This document shows positions 1-6,430 of a stretch of 64,000 nt of DNA, piece by piece. The stretch lies in the NCBI GenBank assembly GCA_947496355.1, contig CANMCO010000003.1, positions 459,875 through 523,874 on the forward strand, read 5' to 3'. The notes under the pieces are model-generated. The model was not told the DNA's origin, searched no databases, and saw only the letters and a list, made by a program, of their open reading frames with translations. This DNA is from an uncultured Aquimarina sp. (GTDB lineage: Bacteria; Bacteroidota; Bacteroidia; Flavobacteriales; Flavobacteriaceae). Made by a program: the position numbers and the translations under genes. Every line of letters begins with the position of its first letter. The first letter of the stretch is position 1.

Positions 1-282
1 TAATCCATATTCAAATGCAAAACGAATGTTTGATTGGTCTAATCCATATAGTTCGTCTGCACCTAAGTTTACTCTTCCAAAACGATGTGATATCACAAAT
101 TCTAATATTCCTTTCTTTCTATTTTCGATAGAGTGTCCATTAAGGATTCTGGTTCCTTTAAAGGTAGAAGAGACATATTCTTTTGTTTTAGGTGTTTCTT
201 CCTCCAAAATATCCAATAGATCTTGAGAAAACGAAGGTGAACTTATTGCTAATACAGCAAAAACAATTAAAAAATTCTTCAT
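1..282 (-). CDS. DUF5777-type outer-membrane beta-barrel protein, partial (N-terminal 94 codons)
   Basis: The ATG is at 282 and the frame is open to the window edge, so the C-terminal part lies outside. The visible protein starts with a signal peptide (MKNFLIVFAVLAISSPSFSQ) followed by DLLDILEEE and a stretch ending in GHSIENRKKGILEF. The same order of motifs (DLLETLE, then GHSVENRKKGVLE, then the EYG start of a barrel strand) occurs in the complete gene at 6420-7328, so the two are paralogues. The family is annotated as DUF5777, an outer-membrane barrel of unknown function. It begins 1 nt after the stop of the YceI-like gene at 284-829, so it is the last visible gene of a leftward operon. 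Homology to the second copy is seen directly; the barrel role is inferred from the family. Confidence 0.85.
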   Translation of the reverse strand, partial: MKNFLIVFAVLAISSPSFSQDLLDILEEETPKTKEYVSSTFKGTRILNGHSIENRKKGILEFVISHRFGRVNLGADELYGLDQSNIRFAFEYGL

Positions 283-283
283 G

Positions 284-829
284 TTATTTTTTATAAGGTT
301 TGTGATCTAATTCAAATGTTACTTCTACAGTTTCAGCGATGTTGTTTATAACCACAGATGGGATCTTGATTTTAAAATCGGCCACAGTTATAGGAAAAAT
401 ACCTGTTAACGATATATTTTCTTCAGTTCTAACTATTTTTGCTTGTGTTTCTATTTTTTTAGTTACGCCATGAATGGTAATGTCACCATGTATAGAAACC
501 AATTGTTCATCATTGCCTAAGTTTTTGAAATTTGCAATTTGCCCCTTAAAAATTGCTTTTGGGTATTTGTCTGATTCTACGTAATTCTCATTAAAGTGTT
601 CTTGCATTAATGATTTTTCGAACATAAAGGATTTCATCAAAATCGAAATTGCGATGGCTCCTGTTGATGTGTCTATTATGCTTAATACCTGATTGTTATC
701 AGCTTTGATATCCTCTACAGGAGAGCTGGAGAAAAATGAAGTAAATCCTTGTTTGGTTAAGAATTTTTCTTGTCCGTTCATGAGTGCCGAAAAGAAGAAA
801 CAGCATAGTAATATATGTAGTGATTTCAT
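284..829 (-). CDS. YceI-like lipid/isoprenoid-binding periplasmic protein (copy 1)
   Basis: A protein of 181 residues with an N-terminal signal peptide (MKSLHILLCCFFFSALMNGQ). The mature part has the YceI pattern: an early TSFFSSSPVEDIKADN strand, a central LMKSFMFEKSLMQEHFNE segment followed by YPKAIFKGQI, then DITIHGVTKKIE and a final IKIPSVV strand. YceI proteins are lipocalin-like barrels that bind polyisoprenoid or quinone-type lipids. It is closely similar to the protein at 5882-6430; both carry EHFNE, a YPKA block and the HG[VI]TK[KE]IE block. It sits between the OB-fold gene and the DUF5777 gene in the same order as in the second module. The ligand cannot be named from sequence. Confidence 0.9.
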   Translation of the reverse strand: MKSLHILLCCFFFSALMNGQEKFLTKQGFTSFFSSSPVEDIKADNNQVLSIIDTSTGAIAISILMKSFMFEKSLMQEHFNENYVESDKYPKAIFKGQIANFKNLGNDEQLVSIHGDITIHGVTKKIETQAKIVRTEENISLTGIFPITVADFKIKIPSVVINNIAETVEVTFELDHKPYKK

Positions 830-870
830 GTGTGTGCTTTTTTGTTGTTTATATGATCGAGTAATTACTA

Positions 871-1296
871 CTAATTAATAATTACACATTTTACGAGTAT
901 TACATCCATCAGGTATCCTGTGCAAATACCTTTTATAGTAATAGATTGCCCTTTTTCTAATGCCGTCATTTTTTCGTTTTCCTTTGCAGATAAATGACAC
1001 ATAATGTTTCCGAATGAATCTTTATTACCTAGTGTTACTATTCCTTTACCTTTGGATACACTCAATTCTGATATAGTACCACTTACCTGAATTATTTGTT
1101 CAAGGTATTTTGAGTTTGCCAGGTTTTCATCATTTTCAAAATCATCTAATAAAGTTTTAGATGCCAGAGATATATTTGGTGAGGATTTAGCAACATCTGT
1201 ATGTGGCTTGTTGTATAAAGACATACTGATTAATGTACCAACCAAAACAATGATTAGTATAGAAATGATTATTTTGATTCTAGCTTTTCTAGTCAT
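871..1296 (-). CDS. Membrane-anchored OB-fold protein, tRNA_anti-like (copy 1)
   Basis: I start this gene at the ATG at 1296 (MTRKARIK) because the longer reading from 1341 would run into the preceding gene. From 1296 the gap to that gene is 11 nt, and the N-terminus becomes a single membrane anchor (IIISILIIVLVGTLISMSLY) with positive residues before it. Residues after about 60 form an OB-like fold: YLEQIIQVSGTISEL, a GIVTLGNK strand, an IMCHLS segment, GQSITIKGICTGYL and a closing hydrophobic strand. The paralogue at 5452-5889 has the same plan (VIEVEGIVKEV, VICDM, GQKIKIKGVCKGFL). This architecture matches the tRNA_anti-like/OB family of Bacteroidota, for which no biochemical role is known to me. 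It most likely faces the periplasm. Confidence 0.8.
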   Translation of the reverse strand: MTRKARIKIIISILIIVLVGTLISMSLYNKPHTDVAKSSPNISLASKTLLDDFENDENLANSKYLEQIIQVSGTISELSVSKGKGIVTLGNKDSFGNIMCHLSAKENEKMTALEKGQSITIKGICTGYLMDVILVKCVIIN

Positions 1297-1307
1297 TGCA
1301 TTATTTT

Positions 1308-1670
1308 TTAATTGTTTAGTGCTCCGTTTTCTATCCAACACCGAATAAGCTCTATTTCCTCATTGGTTAGTGAACCACCTAACGGCATTCTTCTGCTTAC
1401 TACTTGTGTTCTTACACGATCGGCATTATTACTAATTCCTTCATATGTTCTTAGATTTGGAGCCTGGTTGCCACCATGACAACTAATACAGTTATTGTCA
1501 ATAATTGGCTTTATGCTTGCTACAAAAGAAATATCGGGATCACATATTACGGGACTCGTAGGATCTGGATTTATTCCTGTTTCTTCTTCTACATTGGTTT
1601 CACAAGAAAACAAGACAATACTTAATACTAACAGTACTAGTATGTTTTTAATTTTTGAAATACAATTCAT
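1308..1670 (-). CDS. Small c-type cytochrome lipoprotein
   Basis: A 120-residue protein. A lipobox (VLFSC, Cys23) follows a short hydrophobic signal, so it should be anchored in the envelope. One heme-binding motif CISCH lies at residues 61-65, with a candidate axial Met at 95 in RRMPLGG, the arrangement of small class I-like cytochromes and cytochrome-domain lipoproteins. It is the first gene before the OB-fold / YceI / DUF5777 trio on the same strand, with 11 nt to the OB-fold gene, so it is probably co-transcribed. In the second module the corresponding redox partner is a cupredoxin (4888-5331). Heme binding is supported by sequence; the electron donor and acceptor are unknown. Confidence 0.88.
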   Translation of the reverse strand: MNCISKIKNILVLLVLSIVLFSCETNVEEETGINPDPTSPVICDPDISFVASIKPIIDNNCISCHGGNQAPNLRTYEGISNNADRVRTQVVSRRMPLGGSLTNEEIELIRCWIENGALNN

Positions 1671-1801
1671 TTTAAAACGATTTAAGGATAAGAGGAAGAA
1701 AGAGCAAATAACTTTCTTCCCCTTATGATCAACTAACTACTTAAATATGAAATTTACATTCGATCAATATCTCAAAACAGACCAGAGTCGTTAAGAGTAT
1801 T

Positions 1802-1831
1802 CTATTTCATTATTTTTTCTAATTGAAATAG
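1802..1831 (-). other. Hairpin downstream of the secreted-repeat lipoprotein gene
   Basis: CTATTTCA and TGAAATAG form an 8 bp stem with a T-rich 14 nt loop, 10 nt after the stop of the leftward gene 1842-2696. There is no clear U-tract on the leftward strand, so it may be a weak terminator or RNA-processing signal, not a full stop. Confidence 0.3.
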
Positions 1832-1841
1832 TGGTAATAAT

Positions 1842-2696
1842 CTAATTTGCAGGCGCACCAGGAGTATCAACATTTGCAATTGGCCATACACCAGGAGCAG
1901 GGAAGTTGATTCCAAAATTATCACCTCTGGCTACATCTTGTCCAAAATAATACAATGGCCATCCTTTGTAAGTCAACTGTGATCTTCCAAATACGTCAAT
2001 AGTTCCAAAATCACTAGCATCCAGAATGCTTGGTAATTTATCGATATCTATATTAAATATGGGCCATACAGGATCGTTAGAAAAATCAGATGCTGTAAAA
2101 TTATTAGTGTCTCTGGTGTCATTTTGAAACGTATACAATGTTCTTCCTGTAGTAGCATTTACAATATAAAATGTAAGACCATCACCTGGAGCATAATTGC
2201 TATCGAAGTTTATCGGGTTTCCGTCACCATCTTTACCAACAAGTTGCGCCTCTGCATACATCAATGAATAATCAGGTTTTGCGATATACCAATTATTACC
2301 TACTTTATCGCCATTGGTATCTCCAGCAGCATTATCGTTAGCAAAGTAATATAAAGGCCATCCTTTGTAGGTAGTTTGCTTATCACCATCTGATCTGGTT
2401 ATTTCGCCAAAATCTGCGGCTTCTAGGCCAGTATCCAACGTTGGGTTAGCTTCATAAAATATTGGCCATGCAGCTTTGCATCCTTCTACACATTCAGATT
2501 GACCTTTAGAATCCCTTGAAAAGAAATAAAGAGACATTCCGTCAGAATCAGTAAGAATACTTCCAAAGGTAGCATTTGTTGCTAATCTTACTGTATTGGC
2601 ATCTGGTGTTGGGTTTGGTTGTGGATCTGAATCATCACTACTACAACTATATAGTATAATGATTGAAGCGAGTAATAAGAAAATTGAGTTTTTCAT
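1842..2696 (-). CDS. Secreted-repeat lipoprotein (COG4315 / PF03640 type)
   Basis: A 284-residue lipoprotein (lipobox LYSC, Cys18, then SSDDSD). It contains repeats of the 'secreted repeat of unknown function' family: LTDSDGMSLYFFSRDSKGQSE, a CVEGCKAAWPIF block with a likely disulfide, TTYKGWPLYYFANDNAAGD, then a second set with TGRTLYTFQNDTRD and a repeated LTYKGWPLYYFGQD. The GWPLYYF block is present twice, so there are two tandem units. The family is found on cell-envelope proteins, often near electron-transfer genes; its function is not known. It is the first gene behind promoter element A and is probably the head of the leftward transcript, with a hairpin before the cytochrome gene. Confidence 0.85.
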   Translation of the reverse strand: MKNSIFLLLASIIILYSCSSDDSDPQPNPTPDANTVRLATNATFGSILTDSDGMSLYFFSRDSKGQSECVEGCKAAWPIFYEANPTLDTGLEAADFGEITRSDGDKQTTYKGWPLYYFANDNAAGDTNGDKVGNNWYIAKPDYSLMYAEAQLVGKDGDGNPINFDSNYAPGDGLTFYIVNATTGRTLYTFQNDTRDTNNFTASDFSNDPVWPIFNIDIDKLPSILDASDFGTIDVFGRSQLTYKGWPLYYFGQDVARGDNFGINFPAPGVWPIANVDTPGAPAN

Positions 2697-2722
2697 TTTT
2701 AAGATTATTTATGGTTTACAAG

Positions 2723-2817
2723 GCAAATAACAGTCAATAGGGGGCTTAGAATCAAATTAATATGTGTGAGAGGGAAAAAATGACTTTAAAAAGGAAAATA
2801 TAGGGTTGAAATAAATA
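2723..2817 (-). promoter_or_regulatory. LytTR-type upstream element (copy A) and promoter of the leftward cluster
   Basis: Read on the minus strand, positions 2817-2771 carry the element also found at 3262-3310 and 4597-4643. It has two half-sites of the form ANNTTTTCC with starts 20 nt apart, as LytTR activators use. The TTTG box (2727-2724, within GTTATTTG) lies 44 nt further on, and a TTTG lies 21 nt upstream of that octamer (2756-2753). The ATG at 2696 follows about 27 nt later. The conserved spacing to the other two copies is the main evidence. Binding by the neighbouring LytTR protein is inferred. Confidence 0.65.
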
Positions 2818-2989
2818 GACATTTCTTGATTTGTAATGCATGTCGTTTAAAGGCTTGTGTATGGTTAAGAAAGATTTAGAAAGTACACTTACATAAAATT
2901 ATTTGTTCATTTTATATCATGCATGTTCACCTTTTGTCTACCTATATAATTCTTAAAAAACGAAAGATGTTACGATGGTAATAAAGGAA

Positions 2990-3031
2990 AGAGAATAACA
3001 AAAAAAATCCTGCCAGTTCCTACTGGCAGGA
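2990..3031 (-). terminator. Strong Rho-independent terminator, leftward
   Basis: A perfect 10 bp stem (TCCTGCCAGT / ACTGGCAGGA) with a TCCT loop spans 3008-3031. On the minus strand it is followed by a run of eight T. It lies 335 nt after the LytTR gene stop and about 180 nt after promoter element B, so it could end either the LytTR mRNA or the candidate small RNA. Confidence 0.85.
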
Positions 3032-3211
3032 GAGAAGTTATAACTATAATTTATCTTAAATACCCCAAATCTTATTTAATGATAAACTTAGCAATAATGA
3101 AACGACATTATTCAAAACGTTTCAAAACGTTTCAAAACGAATTCAACTTCTTAATCATTATTGAAATTCAATTCAAATAATTCTTTTAGATATTAGTGGC
3201 TTCTAAATTGT
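3000..3211 (-). ncRNA. Candidate LytTR-controlled small RNA
   Basis: No open reading frame of useful length exists on the minus strand between promoter element B (3217-3310) and the terminator at 2990-3031; the longest I find is an 8-codon frame. A transcript starting about 6 nt after the TTTG box would be about 210 nt long. It would contain three tandem copies of a 10-nt unit (3111-3140) and end in the strong hairpin. This is a prediction from promoter and terminator placement only; the segment could also be the 3' UTR of the LytTR mRNA. Confidence 0.4.
3111..3140. repeat. Three tandem copies of a 10-nt unit
   Basis: TTCAAAACGT is repeated head to tail at 3111, 3121 and 3131 (the last copy ends in A). 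The period equals one DNA helical turn. It lies inside the candidate small RNA, where the transcript would read CGTTTTGAAA three times. Confidence 0.8.
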
Positions 3212-3216
3212 TATAA

Positions 3217-3310
3217 CAAATCAATATAGATTATAAGGATATGGCAAAATAAAATTGACCAAAGGGAAAAAACACCTTTGAAAAGGAATAAAAAGGCCTG
3301 AAATAAATAT
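3217..3310 (-). promoter_or_regulatory. LytTR-type upstream element (copy B) and promoter without a following gene
   Basis: Positions 3310-3262 (minus strand) match copy A at roughly 38 of 47 positions by eye, including the AAAAGGAA core and the TGAAATAAATA end. The octamer TTGATTTG (3224-3217) places its TTTG 43 nt after the element. A TTTG lies 20 nt upstream of that octamer (3248-3245). No coding gene follows before the terminator at 2990-3031. It lies just 3' of the LytTR gene. Confidence 0.6.
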
Positions 3311-3365
3311 TGGATTTCTTATCTGAGAAGACAGAAATAGAGTGACATATGAAAAGCAATATGAT

Positions 3366-4478
3366 TTAGATATTTAACCATTGTCTAAACTCTGATGCTT
3401 TGTTTTTGCTTATAATTATTTCTACATCAGCATCCTGAATTAAAATTTTGAGTTGGCTATTCCCATACTTTATTATTTTTTCGATAGCAGCAATACTAAT
3501 AATAAATTGTCTGTTTGCTCTAAAAAATAATGAGGGGTCTAAACTCATAAATATATCATCAAGACTAACATTACTCGTGGATTTTTTTCCATTAAAGCAT
3601 ATTACATACGTTATTGTGTTTTCGGTAAAAATGTAGGCTATTTCGTCAATAGAAATAGGAACTAATTCATTTCTGATATAGGTAAGAATTCTTTTTTTCC
3701 CAGAGTCTGATAATGGTTCTGATTGCCCATTAGTTGTATTTTCTACTACTTTTTGTTTATAAGCTACAAGGTCTGTATTCAGTTTTGAAAGATTAAGTAA
3801 TTCACTTTCTAGGTTTATATTCTTTTCTTCTAATTGTTTTTCATAATAGCTCCCTATGATACGAACTGCAAAAAATGAAGAAAGAATAATCAAACCGCCC
3901 ATCAGGGCAAATATGGTATAAAAGCTTGTTTTCAATTTTTTGGTCTGAGAAGATATCTCATCAATATTAGCATGTGCCGCTACAATTAGATCAGAATCAA
4001 TAACAGGTGTTATATATACAATTTCTGAATGAACGTTACTACTATTGATACTATCCTTTTGCTTTTCTTTTTTACGATTGATTAATAAATCATACAATTT
4101 ATCAGAACTATCTTCTTCATTTAGAGAGTTTAAAAGCATTTGATCAGAGTTCACTTTTTGGCCAACCTTGGTAATATCAGGATGACAAACCTCTTTTCCA
4201 GACCAATCAAATAAACAAATAAATGATGCTTCGTTATGTGTGTTTTCTATTGTGTTTTGGATATTTTCGATTACTTTTTGTCGGTCTATCCCACCAACCA
4301 ATTGATGATTTATTAGCTTAGCTATTTCATTAGCTTCACGCTTACTAGATTCTAATTGTACTTCAATTAATTGATTAGCACTTACTTCAATAAAATATTT
4401 TACTCCAAGAGATGCTATTATTAAGAAAATAATAGATATTGAAATAAAAGTTAAGAAGTATAATTTATCTTTTCTCAT
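3366..4478 (-). CDS. Membrane-bound Cache-like sensor with LytTR DNA-binding domain
   Basis: I use the ATG at 4478 (MRKDKLYF), giving 370 residues; an in-frame TTG at 4493 would add five. The order is: TM segment about 6-26, an extracytoplasmic domain of about 150 residues with Cache/PAS-like strands (ICLFDWSGKEVCHPDITKVGQKV and IVYITPVIDSDLIVAAHANI), a second TM, a short coiled coil (YYEKQLEEKNINLESELLNL), and a C-terminal LytTR domain with ISIDEIAYIFTENTITYVICFNGKK and FFRANRQFIISIAAIEKI. There is no kinase or receiver domain, so it should be a one-component sensor that binds DNA from the membrane. It sits between the two diverging OB/YceI/barrel clusters, and three LytTR-like elements lie close by, so it is the obvious regulator. 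The signal sensed is unknown. Confidence 0.88.
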   Translation of the reverse strand: MRKDKLYFLTFISISIIFLIIASLGVKYFIEVSANQLIEVQLESSKREANEIAKLINHQLVGGIDRQKVIENIQNTIENTHNEASFICLFDWSGKEVCHPDITKVGQKVNSDQMLLNSLNEEDSSDKLYDLLINRKKEKQKDSINSSNVHSEIVYITPVIDSDLIVAAHANIDEISSQTKKLKTSFYTIFALMGGLIILSSFFAVRIIGSYYEKQLEEKNINLESELLNLSKLNTDLVAYKQKVVENTTNGQSEPLSDSGKKRILTYIRNELVPISIDEIAYIFTENTITYVICFNGKKSTSNVSLDDIFMSLDPSLFFRANRQFIISIAAIEKIIKYGNSQLKILIQDADVEIIISKNKASEFRQWLNI

Positions 4479-4506
4479 AACATTATGGTGCAACCTCCTG
4501 AAATTT

Positions 4507-4518
4507 CTAAACGTTTAG
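4507..4518. promoter_or_regulatory. 12-nt perfect palindrome upstream of the LytTR gene
   Basis: CTAAACGTTTAG lies about 30 nt upstream of the LytTR start, in the divergent region shared with the rightward cluster. It could be an operator; nothing identifies its protein. Confidence 0.25.
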
Positions 4519-4596
4519 AGTTTTTTATAATTGCGATTTTCGGAAACTAAAATAGTATATTTTTCTTGCTATTTTTTTTAAAACCAGTAAATACAC

Positions 4597-4691
4597 AATT
4601 AATTTCAACTCTATATTTTCCTTTTTAGAGCTACTTTTTCATCTTGACGAACATTTTATAGTACTAAACTTCCTGGATACTATTTATTTGC
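4597..4691 (+). promoter_or_regulatory. LytTR-type upstream element (copy C) and promoter of the rightward cluster
   Basis: Plus-strand positions 4597-4643 match the minus-strand copies A and B; the core CTATATTTTCCTTTTTA is nearly identical to copy A. Half-sites begin at 4611 and 4631, exactly 20 nt apart (11 of 15 identical). The TTTG of TTTATTTGC (4687-4690) lies 44 nt after the element. There is no clear -33 TTTG here, as expected for an activator-dependent promoter. The next ATG (4720) belongs to a vestigial 31-codon frame; the intact cupredoxin starts at 4888. Confidence 0.65.
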
Positions 4692-4719
4692 GTAAACATT
4701 AACTAATAAAAGCAAGAAG

Positions 4720-4815
4720 ATGAAAGTGCTTAAAAATAAAATATTTATCTGTCTCTTTTCAATTACCATGGTAGTAATAGTATTACAGATTACATTTTTA
4801 ATAATAACATATTAG
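4720..4815 (+). pseudogene. Vestigial 5' duplicate of the cupredoxin lipoprotein gene
   Basis: A 31-codon frame begins MKVLKNKIFICLFSIT, nearly the same as the start of the intact gene at 4888 (MKTFKNKVFVCLFSIT). It then loses similarity and stops before any lipobox. The DNA similarity extends about 40 nt upstream of both starts, so a segment of roughly 100 bp was duplicated in tandem 168 nt apart. The duplicated copy at 4846-4888 carries a damaged promoter box (TTTATTTA where 4683-4690 has TTTATTTG). It may be dead, or may act as a translated leader for the cupredoxin mRNA. Confidence 0.7.
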
Positions 4816-4887
4816 CGAATATGAGCAATTAATATATGCTATCCGCTATTTATTTATCATAAATACTAACTTAAAAAATAACAAAAG

Positions 4888-5331
4888 ATGAAAACGTTTA
4901 AAAACAAAGTATTTGTATGTCTATTTTCAATTACAACATTATTACTGACAAGTTGTAGTAGTGATGATTCATACGGTGGTGGTGGAGAAGTAGTGGTTGA
5001 TCCACCTGCAGTCGCCAACTTTACCGTTACCAATAATGGAGCAACTTCTTATGTATTCAATAATGATACACTAAGCGATAGTGACAATCCTAATATTACA
5101 TTAGAGAGAGGAAAAACCTATACTTTCGCCGTTAATACGCCCGGACATCCATTTTTAATTAAAACCGTACAGAGTACAGGTAGAGAAAACACCTTTAATG
5201 ATGGTGTTACTAATAATGGTGCTGTATCTGGAACAGTTACTTTTACAGTTCCTGCAGATGCACCAGATACATTATTTTATAATTGTGAATTTCATGGTAC
5301 CATGACAGGTAGGATTACAATAAGTGGTTAA
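4888..5331 (+). CDS. Cupredoxin (plastocyanin-like) lipoprotein
   Basis: A 147-residue protein with a signal peptide and lipobox (LLTSC, Cys23, then SSDDS). The mature domain is a small cupredoxin: RGKTYTFAVNTPGHPFLIKT gives a first copper ligand His87, and FYNCEFHGTM gives Cys133, His136 and Met139, the full type-1 copper set. It should carry single electrons at the outer or inner membrane. It replaces, in this module, the cytochrome c lipoprotein of the leftward module. It is followed by a terminator-like hairpin (5341-5386), so the downstream OB-fold gene may be expressed less or from its own promoter. Copper ligands are seen directly; the redox partner is unknown. Confidence 0.92.
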   Translation: MKTFKNKVFVCLFSITTLLLTSCSSDDSYGGGGEVVVDPPAVANFTVTNNGATSYVFNNDTLSDSDNPNITLERGKTYTFAVNTPGHPFLIKTVQSTGRENTFNDGVTNNGAVSGTVTFTVPADAPDTLFYNCEFHGTMTGRITISG

Positions 5332-5340
5332 CAACTATAA

Positions 5341-5390
5341 AAACAGCACCACTTGTTAAAATCTGGAGTATACTTTGGTGCTGTTTAAAT
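5341..5390 (+). terminator. Terminator or attenuator between cupredoxin and OB-fold genes
   Basis: A perfect 11 bp inverted repeat (AAACAGCACCA / TGGTGCTGTTT) with a 24-nt loop starts 10 nt after the cupredoxin stop. The 3' side has TTT then an AT-rich run but no long U-tract, so partial termination or mRNA protection is as likely as full termination. Confidence 0.6.
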
Positions 5391-5451
5391 TATATTTTAT
5401 AAATTCAAATTTGGAGTATTCCTGATATGGTTTGTTTCTTAGATATTACGT

Positions 5452-5889
5452 ATGAATAGAAAAAATAAAATAGTATTGTTTCTTTTGGGTCTATTTATAG
5501 TCGCTAGTCTTTATGTATATTTTGGAATATATTATCATTCCTATATTGATATTGAAAAGGTTTCAGCCGAAGTTGAAATTAGCTCAGGAGAGCTTACATC
5601 GTTTTTTATCTTGAACGAAAAATCTGCAAATTCAATATATAGAGGTAAGGTTATCGAGGTAGAAGGTATTGTTAAAGAGGTTACTTTTTTAAATAATAGA
5701 AATACAGTATTATTGCAAGGCGATACCAAGTATTCTAGTGTAATATGTGATATGCGATCAAACCAAATTGAAGAAATCAAAAAACTCAAACAAGGTCAAA
5801 AAATAAAAATCAAAGGAGTTTGCAAAGGGTTTCTTAAAGATGCTATACTGCTAAATTGTATGCTGATTAATAAAAAAAGCAATGAATAA
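5452..5889 (+). CDS. Membrane-anchored OB-fold protein, tRNA_anti-like (copy 2)
   Basis: A 145-residue paralogue of the protein at 871-1296. An N-terminal anchor (IVLFLLGLFIVASLYVYFGIYY) is followed by a linker and an OB-type domain: VIEVEGIVKEV, a NTVLLQGDTKYSSVICDM stretch, GQKIKIKGVCKGFLKDAILLNCMLI. The match covers the GIVKEV/GTISEL, ICDM/IMCHLS and KGVCKGFL/KGICTGYL blocks. The stop codon overlaps the YceI-like start by 8 nt, so the two are translationally coupled. The cellular role is not known; the anchored position suggests it works at the periplasmic face beside the lipid-binding YceI partner. Confidence 0.82.
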   Translation: MNRKNKIVLFLLGLFIVASLYVYFGIYYHSYIDIEKVSAEVEISSGELTSFFILNEKSANSIYRGKVIEVEGIVKEVTFLNNRNTVLLQGDTKYSSVICDMRSNQIEEIKKLKQGQKIKIKGVCKGFLKDAILLNCMLINKKSNE

Positions 5890-6430
5890 AATTATTGGTA
5901 TAATCTTTCTTTTGATGAATTTTACTGACTTTGACGTAAAATCAGATCAATTTATAACTCGTCAGGGGCAAGTTTCTTTCTTTTCTTACACTTCTGTAGA
6001 GAATATAGAAGCAAAAAATAATCAAGTACTAAGCATTATAGATTTTTCTAAAAATGAAATAGCTGTAAGTATGCTTATGAATGCATTTGTATTTAAGAAG
6101 TCATTAATGCATGAGCATTTTAATGAAAGCTATATTGAGTCGGACCTATATCCAAAAGCCACTTTTGAAGGTAGTATTTTGGATTTTGATCCCTTAGCTA
6201 CTGAAACACAAACCAAAATAATTAAAGGAGAACTAACTATACATGGAATAACCAAAGAAATTGAAATTAAAACGACTATTGAAAATAACAATGGTACGTA
6301 TCTGTTGAATGGAGATTTTGAATTAATTGTCAAAGATTTCGATATCAAGATCCCACCTATCTTAGCACCCAATATAGCTAAAATTATATCTGTAAAATTT
6401 AGATTTGAATATCAGCCGTATGAAAAATAA
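5882..6430 (+). CDS. YceI-like lipid/isoprenoid-binding periplasmic protein (copy 2)
   Basis: 182 residues, paralogous to 284-829. A short hydrophobic N-terminus (MNKIIGIIFLLMNFTDFDVK) probably acts as signal peptide, although the cleavage site is weak. The YceI blocks are present: FITRQGQVSFFSYTSVENIEA, LMHEHFNESYIESDLYPKATFEG, ELTIHGITKEIEI, and DFDIKIPPILAPNIA near the end. The gene overlaps both neighbours (8 nt with the OB-fold gene, 11 nt with the DUF5777 gene), which indicates a tightly coupled operon. The family binds isoprenoid-type lipids; the lipid here is unknown. Confidence 0.9.
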   Translation: MNKIIGIIFLLMNFTDFDVKSDQFITRQGQVSFFSYTSVENIEAKNNQVLSIIDFSKNEIAVSMLMNAFVFKKSLMHEHFNESYIESDLYPKATFEGSILDFDPLATETQTKIIKGELTIHGITKEIEIKTTIENNNGTYLLNGDFELIVKDFDIKIPPILAPNIAKIISVKFRFEYQPYEK

